From DASSUW01 sp963774155 (GTDB lineage: Bacteria > Actinomycetota > Thermoleophilia > Solirubrobacterales > Solirubrobacteraceae), in assembly GCA_963774155.1 (NCBI GenBank), contig CAVZDW010000001.1, forward strand, positions 89,023 to 153,022: a stretch of 64,000 nucleotides of DNA, read 5' to 3'. The notes under the pieces were generated by a model that made no database searches, had not been told where the DNA came from, and saw only the letters and a program-made list of their open reading frames with translations. The position numbers were made by a program, and so were the translations under genes. Shown here piece by piece: positions 17,332 to 24,110 of this stretch. The first letter of the stretch is position 1; each line of letters opens with the position of its first letter.

Positions 17332-17341
17332 CTACCCAGCC
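17332..17341 (-). promoter_or_regulatory. Putative SigB/SigF-type -10 region (GGCTGGGTAG) for the zinc-ribbon gene
   Basis: On the minus strand GGCTGGGTAG lies about 33 bp before the start, with GTTT upstream (spacer about 18). This resembles the GTTT/GGGTA general-stress consensus of Gram-positive bacteria. It is an exact inverted copy of the site at 17414-17423. Confidence 0.45.
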
Positions 17342-17413
17342 GTGTGACGTCCGGCAAACGCCCCGCGGGCCGCGCGGTCAGCGTCCTGTCGCCCATCGAG
17401 TTCTTCGCTGCCG

Positions 17414-17423
17414 GGCTGGGTAG
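17414..17423 (+). promoter_or_regulatory. Putative SigB/SigF-type -10 region (GGCTGGGTAG) for the CBS gene
   Basis: GGCTGGGTAG lies about 30 bp before the CBS gene start. GTTC is located 14 bases upstream of GGGTAG, which fits the GTTT-N14-16-GGGTA arrangement of general-stress promoters. The identical 10-mer on the opposite strand at 17332-17341 serves the divergent gene. Confidence 0.5.
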
Positions 17424-17453
17424 CGCGGCCCCAACGCGACCAAGGGAGCACCC

Positions 17454-17885
17454 ATGTCCGACAAGAAGGCACGCGACGTCATGAGCACCGACTGCACGTG
17501 CATCGGTGAGAACGAGACGCTGCTCGACGCGGCGCGCAAGCTCGCCGACCTCGACGTCGGATCGCTGCCGATCTGCGGCGAGGACGACCGGCTCAAGGGC
17601 ATGCTCACCGACCGCGACATCGTCGTGAAGGCCCTGGCGCAGGGCATGGACCCCGGTTCCACCAAGGCCGGCGAGCTCGGCGCGGGTGACGGCAAGACCG
17701 TGACCATCGGCGCCGACGACTCGATCGACGAGGCGCTGCGCACGATGATCGACCACAAGGTCCGCCGCCTGCCGGTGATCGACGACAAGCAGCTCGTCGG
17801 GATCATCAGCCAGGCCGACCTGGCCACCAACGTCGACGAGGAGCGCGTCGGCGACCTCGTCGAGGCGATCTCCGCCGCGCCGTAG
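17454..17885 (+). CDS. Tandem CBS-domain protein
   Basis: A 143-residue stand-alone CBS-pair protein. CBS1 is about residues 8-62 (ARDVMSTDCTCIGENETL ... LKGMLTDRDIVVKAL). CBS2 is about residues 78-132 (KTVTIGADDSIDEAL ... VRRLPVIDDKQLVGIISQAD). Such pairs bind adenosine nucleotides and usually regulate other proteins. AAGGGAG precedes the ATG at good spacing. The gene lies beside the RsbW-like kinase and opposite a zinc-ribbon gene with a mirrored promoter, so it probably belongs to a general-stress regulon. Confidence 0.88.
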   Translation: MSDKKARDVMSTDCTCIGENETLLDAARKLADLDVGSLPICGEDDRLKGMLTDRDIVVKALAQGMDPGSTKAGELGAGDGKTVTIGADDSIDEALRTMIDHKVRRLPVIDDKQLVGIISQADLATNVDEERVGDLVEAISAAP

Positions 17886-17892
17886 CCGCGGC

Positions 17893-18291
17893 TCAGAAGT
17901 CGAACTCGAACCAGACGCGCGTGCGCTGGTTCTCACGCGTCATGCCCCAGCGACGGGTGAGGCGCTCGACGATGAAGAGGCCGAAGCCGCCGTTCTCGTC
18001 GGACTTCATCGCCCCCGGATGGGGGACGAAGCCGGCGCCGCCGTCCGTGACCTGGACGCAGAGGAACTCCGGCTTCGGCGTCGCCGCGAGGGCGAGCTCG
18101 CCTCCCGGCGCGCCGTGGCGCACGGCGTTCGTCGCGATCTCCGTCATGACGAGCTCGAGGTCCGGCCGGCGCGCCGCCTCGACGTAGCCGCTCGCCACGG
18201 ACGAGAGCCAGACGCGGGCCTCTCGGACGGCTGCGGGTTCGGCGGGCAGCACCAGTTCCTGTCGCCCTGCCGCCTGCGCTGGAGCAGCCAT
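17893..18291 (-). CDS. RsbW-like anti-sigma factor/serine kinase (HATPase_c_2)
   Basis: A 132-residue GHKL ATPase domain of the RsbW/SpoIIAB type. The N box is VMTEIATNAVRHG (near residue 50), and later GAGFVP, GGFGLFIVERL and WGMTRE correspond to the G1 and G2 boxes. Such proteins bind sigma-B-type factors or their antagonists. Start ATG 18291 has TACGCT seven bases upstream and no Shine-Dalgarno sequence, so a leaderless mRNA is likely. It converges with the CBS gene (7-bp gap). No sigma factor or anti-anti-sigma gene lies in the window, but the PP2C regulator at 46139-47332 is a plausible partner type. Confidence 0.85.
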   Translation of the reverse strand: MAAPAQAAGRQELVLPAEPAAVREARVWLSSVASGYVEAARRPDLELVMTEIATNAVRHGAPGGELALAATPKPEFLCVQVTDGGAGFVPHPGAMKSDENGGFGLFIVERLTRRWGMTRENQRTRVWFEFDF

Positions 18292-18298
18292 CCTGGAA

Positions 18299-18304
18299 AG
18301 CGTA
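18299..18304 (-). promoter_or_regulatory. Putative -10 element TACGCT of a leaderless promoter
   Basis: On the minus strand TACGCT is followed by seven bases and then the ATG of the RsbW-like gene at 18291. Confidence 0.5.
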
Positions 18305-18353
18305 GTGGACGTCCCGGTCCGGCCGATGCGGCAGGCGTCAGACTGGGCTGGAG

Positions 18354-19301
18354 ATGCAACACCGACTGGTCGACATCCCGGGCGCCCGCATCCATCTCGT
18401 CGAGGAAGGCTCAGGGCCGCTCGTGCTCCTGGTCCACGGCTTCCCCGAGGCCTGGTACTCGTGGCGCCGGCAGATCCCCGCGCTCGCCGCCGCCGGCTAC
18501 CGCGCGGTGGCCATCGACGTGCGCGGCTACGGGCGTTCGTCCAAGCCCGCCGACCCGGCGGCGTACCGGATGCTCGCGCACGTGGCCGACAACGTCGGGG
18601 TGGTGCGGGCGCTGGGGGAGGAGACCGCGACGATCGTCGGCCACGACTGGGGCTCGCCGATCGCCGCCGCGACGGCGCTGCTGCGACCCGACGTCTTCAC
18701 GGCGGTCGCGCTCCTGAGCGTCGCCTACTCGCCGCCGGGAGGGCCGCGGCCGACTGACCTCTACGCCCAGGTCGGCGGGGACGACGAGTTCTACATCAGC
18801 TACTTCCAGGCGCCGGGCCGGGCGGAGGCCGAGATCGAACCAGACGTCCGCGGTTGGCTGGCAGGCTTCTACGCGGGCCTGTCAGGCGACACCGGTGAGG
18901 GATCGGGCGCGCTCTTCTTCGTTCCCGCGGGCGCGAAGCTGCGGGACCGCTTCCCGAGCGGCGAAGCGGCGCCGGCCTGGCTCTCCGAGGCCGATCTCGA
19001 CTGGTACGCGGGCGAGTTCGAGCGCACCGGCTTGACCGGTCCGCTCAACCGCTACCGCAACGTCGACCGCGACTGGGAGGACCTCAGAGCCTGGACGGGC
19101 GCCCCGATCCGCCAGCCGTCGCTCTTCATCGCCGGCGAGCGCGACGCCTCGACCGCCTGGCTGGCCAGCGTGATCGAGCAGCACTCGACCACGCTGCCGG
19201 GCCTGCGGTCCTCTCACACGCTCGAGGGCTGCGGCCACTGGATCCAGCAGGAGCGCCCCGACGAGGTCAACCGGCTGCTGATCGACTTCCTCGGTCGCTG
19301 A
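18354..19301 (+). CDS. Alpha/beta hydrolase, epoxide hydrolase-like
   Basis: A 315-residue soluble alpha/beta hydrolase. The oxyanion-hole motif HGFPEAWYSWRRQ is near residue 30, and the nucleophile elbow is GHDWGS near residue 100, with Asp as nucleophile as in epoxide hydrolases and haloalkane dehalogenases. The catalytic acid region is FIAGERDAST, and the catalytic His lies in LEGCGHWIQQE, typical of epoxide hydrolases. Cap-domain Tyr residues are present. A GGAG purine stretch precedes the ATG. It converges with the next hydrolase gene with a 35-bp tail overlap. Confidence 0.86.
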   Translation: MQHRLVDIPGARIHLVEEGSGPLVLLVHGFPEAWYSWRRQIPALAAAGYRAVAIDVRGYGRSSKPADPAAYRMLAHVADNVGVVRALGEETATIVGHDWGSPIAAATALLRPDVFTAVALLSVAYSPPGGPRPTDLYAQVGGDDEFYISYFQAPGRAEAEIEPDVRGWLAGFYAGLSGDTGEGSGALFFVPAGAKLRDRFPSGEAAPAWLSEADLDWYAGEFERTGLTGPLNRYRNVDRDWEDLRAWTGAPIRQPSLFIAGERDASTAWLASVIEQHSTTLPGLRSSHTLEGCGHWIQQERPDEVNRLLIDFLGR

Positions 19302-20139
19302 CCGCGAGGATCGCCGGGACGACGAGGTCCCACGTCGCGCGCGGGAAGTACTCGTGGCCGGTGTGCTCGAGCGACAGCAGCTCGGCGCCGGGGATCTCCT
19401 CGGCCAGCGCGACCCCGTGGGCGTGCTGGAACAGCGGGTCGTCGACCCCGTGGACGACGAGCGTCGCGACGGCGATCTCGCCCAGCCGGTCCCGCCACGG
19501 CTCGCCGGGCTCGAGCCGGAAGACGTTGGTCAGGCTCGCCGCGACGTCGACGCTGCGGTCGACGACCCGAGCGGCCAGCGCGCGCATGGCCGCCTCGTCG
19601 AACCGCGGGGAGAACGGCCGCTCGGTCTCGACGATGTACTCGATCGCGGCCGCGCGGTCGCCCCAGTCCGGCGCGGGCGGCTCGTCGGCGAAGTAGGCCA
19701 CCAGCTCGGCGGTGGCGCCGGGGAGATCGGGCTGCTCGTGGCCGGGCTGGCCGGGCGTGGTCGAGGCGAGCGTCAGCGACGCGACGCGCTCGGGATGGTC
19801 GAGCGCGAGCCGCTGGGCGATCGCGCCCCCGACCGACAGCCCGACGATGTGCGCGCTGGCGATCCCGAGCGTGTCGAGGAGGCCGACGGCGTCCTCGACC
19901 AGGTCGTCGAACGCGTACCGCGGGGCGCCGGGCGCGTACGTGACCGAGCGGCCGGCGTCGCGCATGTCGTAGCGGATGACGAAGCGGTGGCCGGCCGCGA
20001 GTCGCTCGCACAGCTCCTCGTCCCACGAGAGCATCGAGTTGCCGGCGCCGTGGATCAGCAGGATCGCGGGGTCGGCGGGATCGCCGAAGGTCTCGATGCA
20101 GAGCTCGACCCCGTTGGCGTTGACGATGTGGTCGCTCAT
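19267..20139 (-). CDS. Alpha/beta hydrolase (serine-type)
   Basis: A 290-residue alpha/beta hydrolase with HGAGNSMLSW (oxyanion region), nucleophile elbow GLSVGGAIA (Ser, near residue 105), acid in VVHGVDDPLF, and catalytic His in LEHTGHEYFP. The arrangement resembles the pimeloyl-carboxylesterase/aclacinomycin methylesterase group; substrate unknown. The start at 20139 is chosen because homology begins at the ELCIETFGDP strand and a G-rich leader (GGGGG) precedes it; an ATG further upstream at 20178 is less likely. Confidence 0.82.
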   Translation of the reverse strand: MSDHIVNANGVELCIETFGDPADPAILLIHGAGNSMLSWDEELCERLAAGHRFVIRYDMRDAGRSVTYAPGAPRYAFDDLVEDAVGLLDTLGIASAHIVGLSVGGAIAQRLALDHPERVASLTLASTTPGQPGHEQPDLPGATAELVAYFADEPPAPDWGDRAAAIEYIVETERPFSPRFDEAAMRALAARVVDRSVDVAASLTNVFRLEPGEPWRDRLGEIAVATLVVHGVDDPLFQHAHGVALAEEIPGAELLSLEHTGHEYFPRATWDLVVPAILAVSDRGSRSAAG

Positions 20140-20237
20140 CCCCCTATGACCGTCGACCGGCTCGGAACTCATCGACATGGTTTTCCCAAGGCAAATCGCA
20201 GATGATCGGACCAGGCAACCCCCGACAGGAGGATCCG

Positions 20238-20893
20238 ATGGCTCTTCAGCTCGGCGACACGGCCCCCGACTTCGAGGCCGAGACCACCGACGGACGGATC
20301 AGCTTCCACGACTGGGCGGGCGATTCGTGGGTGCTGCTGTTCTCCCACCCGCGCGACTTCACGCCGGTGTGCACGACGGAGCTCGGCTCGATGGCCGCGC
20401 TCAAGCCGGAGTTCGACGCCCGCGGCGTGAAGGTGATCGGCCTCTCGGTCGATCCGGTCGAGAACCACCGCAAGTGGGCGGTCGACATCGAGGAGACCCA
20501 GGGTCAGGCGCCCAACTTCCCCATGATCGGCGACGCCGACTTCGCGGTCTCCAAGCTCTACGGGATGCTGCCGGCGGACGTGTCCGGCGATCCCACGCAG
20601 CGCACGCCGGCCATGAACCAGACCGTGCGCAGCACGTTCGTCATCGCGCCGGACAAGACGATCAAGCTGATCCTCGTGTATCCGATGACGACCGGGCGCA
20701 ACGTCCACGAGCTCCTGCGGATCCTCGACTCGCTCCAGCTCACGGCGAAGCACCAGCTCGCGACGCCGGCGAACTGGCAGCCCGGCGAGGACGTGATCAT
20801 CGCCGGCTCGGTGTCCGACGATCAGGCGCGGGAGCGCTACCCGGAGGGCTGGGAGGCGCCGCGGCCGTACCTCCGCATCGTGCCGCAGCCTAG
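20238..20893 (+). CDS. 1-Cys-type peroxiredoxin (Prx6/AhpC-TSA family), stop displaced by a one-base deletion
   Basis: A peroxidase that reduces H2O2 and organic hydroperoxides. The peroxidatic Cys is in FTPVCTTELG (near residue 46). The C-terminal 1-Cys Prx domain is present, ending GWEAPRPYLRIVPQP at about residue 217, which is the usual family end. As written, the frame runs on to 21176, antisense to the PPOX gene. A TAG at 20891-20893 would follow directly if one base were restored just before it (CCTAG to CCCTAG), and the convergent PPOX stop begins three bases later. I therefore place the end at 20893. AGGAGGA precedes the ATG. Confidence 0.85.
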
Positions 20894-20895
20894 GC

Positions 20896-21315
20896 TTAGC
20901 CGGCCCAGGGGCCGACACCCGAAACCCGGTCGACGGCGATCCGCAGCCGCACTCCCGGCGGCGGATCGTCCATCGGCGGGAACCGCACGTCCGGGCCCAG
21001 GTACGTGTGCGCGAGGTCCTGCAGCAGCTCGGGCGCGCCGCCCTCCTCGACGGTCGCGCGCCCGTGCACGACGAGGTACTCGCGCAGCCCGGGCGGCCGC
21101 ATCTCGGTGCCCTCGAAGGAGATCACCACGCGCGGATCGTTCTCGACGTTCTGGACCTTCTTCTGGCGCGGGTTGAGGTGCGCGGTGAGGAGGTCGTCGC
21201 CCTCGACCTTCACCCACACGCAGGTCACGTGCGCCCCGCCGCTCGCGCCGAGCGTGACCAGGTGCCCGATGGCGCCCGCGCGGATGAGCTCCTTGGCGCT
21301 CTCCGGGAAGGCCAT
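20896..21315 (-). CDS. PPOX-class F420/FMN-dependent oxidoreductase
   Basis: A 139-residue split-barrel flavin/deazaflavin-binding protein of the pyridoxamine-phosphate-oxidase-like family. Typical features are LVTLGASGGAHVTCVWVKVEGD, the basic HLNPRQKKVQNVENDPRVVIS stretch (two parts; cofactor phosphate binding) and YLVVHGRATVEEGGA. Actinobacterial members of this size usually use F420. The ATG at 21315 has TAGACT exactly six bases upstream, so it is a candidate leaderless gene. It converges with the peroxiredoxin gene. Confidence 0.85.
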   Translation of the reverse strand: MAFPESAKELIRAGAIGHLVTLGASGGAHVTCVWVKVEGDDLLTAHLNPRQKKVQNVENDPRVVISFEGTEMRPPGLREYLVVHGRATVEEGGAPELLQDLAHTYLGPDVRFPPMDDPPPGVRLRIAVDRVSGVGPWAG

Positions 21316-21321
21316 CGCGCG

Positions 21322-21327
21322 AGTCTA
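21322..21327 (-). promoter_or_regulatory. Putative -10 element TAGACT of a leaderless promoter
   Basis: TAGACT on the minus strand, then six bases, then the ATG of the PPOX gene at 21315. The same hexamer and spacing occur before the xanthine dehydrogenase FAD subunit. Confidence 0.6.
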
Positions 21328-21398
21328 CGCGCCGATCCGGTCTTGCATCCGGTCCAATGGCCGATTACCGTCCCGCCGACCACTCCGAGGAGCTGACC

Positions 21399-21614
21399 AT
21401 GTTCGATCGCCTGAGGCACCGTCATCTGTCGGCCGAGGAGCAGACCGCGGCCCGCGATCAGCGACGGGCCGATCGCGAGGCCCGCCGGCTGGAGCGCCTC
21501 GACCAGAGCGCCGCGCGGCGCGCGGCGAGCCTCGAGGCCGAGGCCCGCCGGGACTCGGGCCTCAACAGCGGGGGCGGCGTCGGCGGCGGGATGATCGGCG
21601 GCGGCCCGGGCTAG
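21399..21614 (+). CDS. Small charged hypothetical protein with Gly-rich tail
   Basis: A 71-residue protein: a highly charged helical segment rich in Arg/Glu/Ala (residues 5-50) followed by a glycine-rich tail (GGGVGGGMIGGG). Family unknown. The ATG at 21399 is preceded by GAGGAG at about eight bases, which favours it over the in-frame ATG at 21357. It lies alone between the PPOX gene (divergent) and the ferredoxin reductase. Confidence 0.55.
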   Translation: MFDRLRHRHLSAEEQTAARDQRRADREARRLERLDQSAARRAASLEAEARRDSGLNSGGGVGGGMIGGGPG

Positions 21615-21685
21615 GCGCGATCCGCTTACCACGGTTTGCCTCGGGCTTTGCCTAGCCTTTCCGGGGCCGCGCCGACGATGCCCGG

Positions 21686-22810
21686 GTGCTCTCGAACGTC
21701 CTCATCGTCGGCGGCGGACTCGCCGCCCAGCGCGCAGCCGAGACGCTGCGCGCCCGTGACCACCGCGGTCCGATCCGGATCGTCTGCGCCGAGCCGTGCG
21801 CGCCGTACGACCGGCCGCCGCTGTCCAAGGAGCTGACCGCCACCGGGTTCCGGCCGCCTTCGTGGTACGCCGAGAACGAGGTCGAGCTGCTGCTCGGCCG
21901 GCGCGCCGCCGGGCTCGACCTCGCGGGTCGCCGGGTCGTCACCGACGACGGCGCGCTGTCCTACGACTCGCTGATCGTCGCGACGGGCGCCCACCCGCGG
22001 CGCCTGCCGGGCCTCGCCGGCCGGCCCAACGTCTTCGAGCTGCGCTCCGTGGCCGACGCCGTGGCGCTGCGCTCCGTGCTCGTGCCGGGGGCGCGGCTGG
22101 CCATCGTCGGGGCCGGCTTCGTGGGCCAGGAGGTCGCCGCGACGGCACGTGGGCTGGGCGTCGACGTGACGCTGATCGAGGCCGCGGACGTGCCGCTCGC
22201 CCATGTGCTCGGCCCGCGCCTGGGCGGCTGGTTCGCCGAGCTGCATCGTGCCGAGGGCGTGCGGGTCGAGCTGGGCGCCGGCGTCGAGACGGCGCTTCCC
22301 GCCGTGGCCGGCGCGCCGGTGCGCTCGCTCGTCCTGGCCGACGGTCGCTCGCTCGAGGTGGACGCCGTCCTCGTCGCCATCGGCGTCGTGCCGGAGACCC
22401 GCTGGCTCGCCGGGACACCGCTGGCCGGCGGCGTGGTCGTCGACGCGGGCGCGCGCACCGTCGTGCCGCACGTGCTCGCGGCGGGCGACGTCGTCCGCGG
22501 CTGCGAGCACTGGGAGCCGGCCGCACGGCTCGGCGCCGCGGCCGCGCGTTCGATCCTCGGCCTGCCCGTGGCCCCGGCCCCGCCCGAGAGCTTCTGGAGC
22601 GACCAGTACGGGCTCCGCATCCACCTCGTCGGGTCGGCCGTCGGCGCTGACGCGATCGAGTTCGACGGCGCCGGCCGGTCCTTCGCCGCCGCCCTGTACC
22701 GGCGCGGCGCGCTGGTCGGCGCGCTGCTGGTCGACCGCCCCCGAGAGCTTCCCGTCTGGCGCCGCCGTCTGGCGGACGCGCTGAGCCAACCCGAAAGGAA
22801 CGCCGCATGA
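21686..22810 (+). CDS. NAD(P)H-dependent ferredoxin reductase (FAD, rhodocoxin reductase-like)
   Basis: A 374-residue FAD/NAD(P)-dependent oxidoreductase that would pass electrons from NAD(P)H to the ferredoxin encoded next. The N-terminal FAD-binding motif is LIVGGGLAAQRAAETL, followed by the CAPYDRPPLSKELT segment typical of this group. The NAD(P)-binding motif is AIVGAGFVGQEVAATA near residue 145, and the second FAD-contact region is VLAAGDVVRG. It starts at GTG 21686. Its ATGA overlap with the ferredoxin gene (22807-22810) indicates coupled translation. Confidence 0.88.
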   Translation: MLSNVLIVGGGLAAQRAAETLRARDHRGPIRIVCAEPCAPYDRPPLSKELTATGFRPPSWYAENEVELLLGRRAAGLDLAGRRVVTDDGALSYDSLIVATGAHPRRLPGLAGRPNVFELRSVADAVALRSVLVPGARLAIVGAGFVGQEVAATARGLGVDVTLIEAADVPLAHVLGPRLGGWFAELHRAEGVRVELGAGVETALPAVAGAPVRSLVLADGRSLEVDAVLVAIGVVPETRWLAGTPLAGGVVVDAGARTVVPHVLAAGDVVRGCEHWEPAARLGAAAARSILGLPVAPAPPESFWSDQYGLRIHLVGSAVGADAIEFDGAGRSFAAALYRRGALVGALLVDRPRELPVWRRRLADALSQPERNAA

Positions 22811-23013
22811 CCCTCCTGCCCCGAGTCGACGAGTTCTCCTGCTGCGGTCACGGCGACTGCGCCGCGATCGCGCCGAACGTCTTCCGCGTCGACGAGATCG
22901 CCGTCGTCACCGGTCCCGGTCCCGACGACCAGGTCCTCGAGGCCGCCCGCGCCTGTCCGGCGATGGCCATCGAGGTGACGGACGCGGAGACCGGCGAGCC
23001 GGTCGATCTCTAA
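22807..23013 (+). CDS. Small ferredoxin (CYP-partner type, 3Fe-4S or 4Fe-4S)
   Basis: A 68-residue ferredoxin. The cluster ligands are in SCCGHGDCAAIAPNVF and ACPAMAIEV, the CxxHGxC...CP pattern of actinobacterial cytochrome P450-associated ferredoxins, which have three Cys plus a non-Cys position. It is coupled to the upstream reductase by a four-base overlap, making a two-protein electron-transfer chain. No P450 or Rieske oxygenase gene is seen in the window, so the acceptor is elsewhere. Confidence 0.87.
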   Translation: MTLLPRVDEFSCCGHGDCAAIAPNVFRVDEIAVVTGPGPDDQVLEAARACPAMAIEVTDAETGEPVDL

Positions 23014-23030
23014 GTCGCGATAGTGGAGGC

Positions 23031-23708
23031 GTGCAGCAGCCGCGAATCGAGGCACGCAACACGGCCGGCTACGACGCGCCGATCGGCCTCACCGCCGACC
23101 CGGTCGTCTTCACCCTGGTCGACGGCCGCCTGAGCGTGCTGCTCGCCCGGCGGCTCGAGGAGCCCCAGCGGGGCATGTTCGCGCTGCCGGGAGGCTTCGT
23201 CGGGGTCGACGAGTCGCCCGAGCAGACCGCCGAGCGCAAGCTGCGAGAGAAGACCGGGGTGGGCTCCGTGCACCTCGAGCAGCTCCGCACCTACGCCTCC
23301 CCGTCGCGCGATCCCCGAGGCTGGCTCCCGTCGATCGCCTACATGGCGCTCGTCGCGCCCGAGGCGCTGCCGGAGGAGGGCCCACCCGGCCGCGAGGCGA
23401 GCTGGCACCCGGTCGACGCCCTGCCCGCGCTCGCCCTCGACCACGAGCGGGTCGTCGACGACGGGCTGTGGAGGCTGCGCGCGCGCGTGGCCGACAAGCC
23501 CTGGTTCGTGGCCGTCGGCGGAGGCCTCCTGCCCGAGCGCTTCACCCTCGCCCAGGCCCAGCGCCTCTACGAAGCCCTCCGAGGCGAGACCGTCGACCCG
23601 GCGAACTTCCGCCGCGACATCAGGGCCACCGGCCTCCTCGAGGCAACCGGCGAGCAGCGCTCCGACGGCCCAGGCCGCCCCGGCCGCGTCTACCGCAGAG
23701 CGCGATAG
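23031..23708 (+). CDS. Nudix-fold regulator, NrtR-like
   Basis: A 225-residue protein with an N-terminal Nudix fold (residues about 20-150) and a C-terminal winged helix (about 160-225, RFTLAQAQRLYEAL ... RRDIRATGLLEA), the architecture of NrtR regulators of NAD metabolism. The Nudix box begins GGFVGVDESPEQTAERKL but continues REKTG, where active hydrolases have REL(x)EETG. The metal-binding Glu pattern is altered, as in non-catalytic regulators that sense ADP-ribose. It starts at GTG 23031 with GGAGG next to it. It lies 33 bp upstream of tRNA-Arg. Its operator target is unknown. Confidence 0.8.
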   Translation: MQQPRIEARNTAGYDAPIGLTADPVVFTLVDGRLSVLLARRLEEPQRGMFALPGGFVGVDESPEQTAERKLREKTGVGSVHLEQLRTYASPSRDPRGWLPSIAYMALVAPEALPEEGPPGREASWHPVDALPALALDHERVVDDGLWRLRARVADKPWFVAVGGGLLPERFTLAQAQRLYEALRGETVDPANFRRDIRATGLLEATGEQRSDGPGRPGRVYRRAR

Positions 23709-23724
23709 CGCCCCGAGCGCGGTC

Positions 23725-23730
23725 TAAGCT
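23725..23730 (+). promoter_or_regulatory. Putative -10 element TAAGCT for tRNA-Arg
   Basis: TAAGCT lies 11 bases before the 5' end of the tRNA, the same distance as TAGACT before tRNA-His at the end of the window. Confidence 0.4.
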
Positions 23731-23741
23731 CCGCTCCATCA

Positions 23742-23815
23742 GCCCCTGTAGCTCAGCTGGATAGAGCAGCGGACTTCTAATCCGCAGGTCGCAGGTTCGA
23801 GTCCTGCCGGGGGCG
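23742..23815 (+). tRNA. tRNA-Arg (anticodon TCT)
   Basis: A complete 74-nt cloverleaf. The acceptor stem GCCCCTG pairs with CGGGGGC at the 3' end. The D-arm is GCTC/GAGC, the anticodon stem GCGGA/TCCGC with loop CTTCTAA (anticodon TCT at 23776-23778), and the T-arm GCAGG-TTCGAGT-CCTGC. The discriminator is G, and CCA is not encoded. The 3' part is duplicated at 25934-25979, marking this gene as an integration site. Confidence 0.97.
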
Positions 23816-23818
23816 CTC
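23773..23818 (+). repeat. attL-like direct repeat inside the tRNA-Arg 3' half
   Basis: The 46 bp from the anticodon loop to just past the tRNA 3' end are identical to 25934-25979. A tRNA 3' fragment repeated downstream is the usual footprint of tyrosine-recombinase integration. Confidence 0.8.
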
Positions 23819-23820
23819 TT

Positions 23821-24110
23821 CTAACCAGCGCCGAGGCGCTGCAGGTCGTCGAGGTCGCGCGGGCGTCCTGCCGCGCGCTTCATAGCGACGAGATCCTCGA
23901 GCCCGCAGACGCGCAGCGGAATCCCTCCGAGCTCGCCGCTGATCGCGTTCGCGGTGCAGCGCCGTGTAGGCCGGTTCGGTGTCGATGCCTGCGACCCACT
24001 GCATGATGTCGAGGTCGCCGAGCCGCGTCTCGAGCCGGAAGTTCGCGCCCCTCTCGAGGTCTTCAGGACGTGTCGCGTCGAACGGGAACTCGTCCGGACG
24101 AAGTCGCCGA
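23821..24110 (-). pseudogene. Remnant of an AbiEii/DUF6036-like nucleotidyltransferase (C-terminal part)
   Basis: Two adjoining minus-strand frames make a recognisable C-terminus of a nucleotidyltransferase-like protein of the AbiEii/antitoxin-associated type. The upstream part reads GANFRLETRLGDLDIMQWV and then AGIDTEPAYTAL. The downstream part reads ISGELGGIPLRVCGLEDLVA, then MKRAAGRPRDLDDLQRL, to the stop at 23821. One extra base near 23950-23955 separates the frames. The N-terminal catalytic half (GS...DxD) is absent; homology fades near 24110, inside the 3' end of the peroxidase frame. It abuts the att repeat, so it is probably debris left by a deletion within the island. Confidence 0.65.

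Noticed and set aside
23777..24004. Minus-strand 75-codon frame ending inside tRNA-Arg
   Set aside because: It holds part of the nucleotidyltransferase remnant but runs into the antisense of the tRNA; treated as part of the pseudogene.
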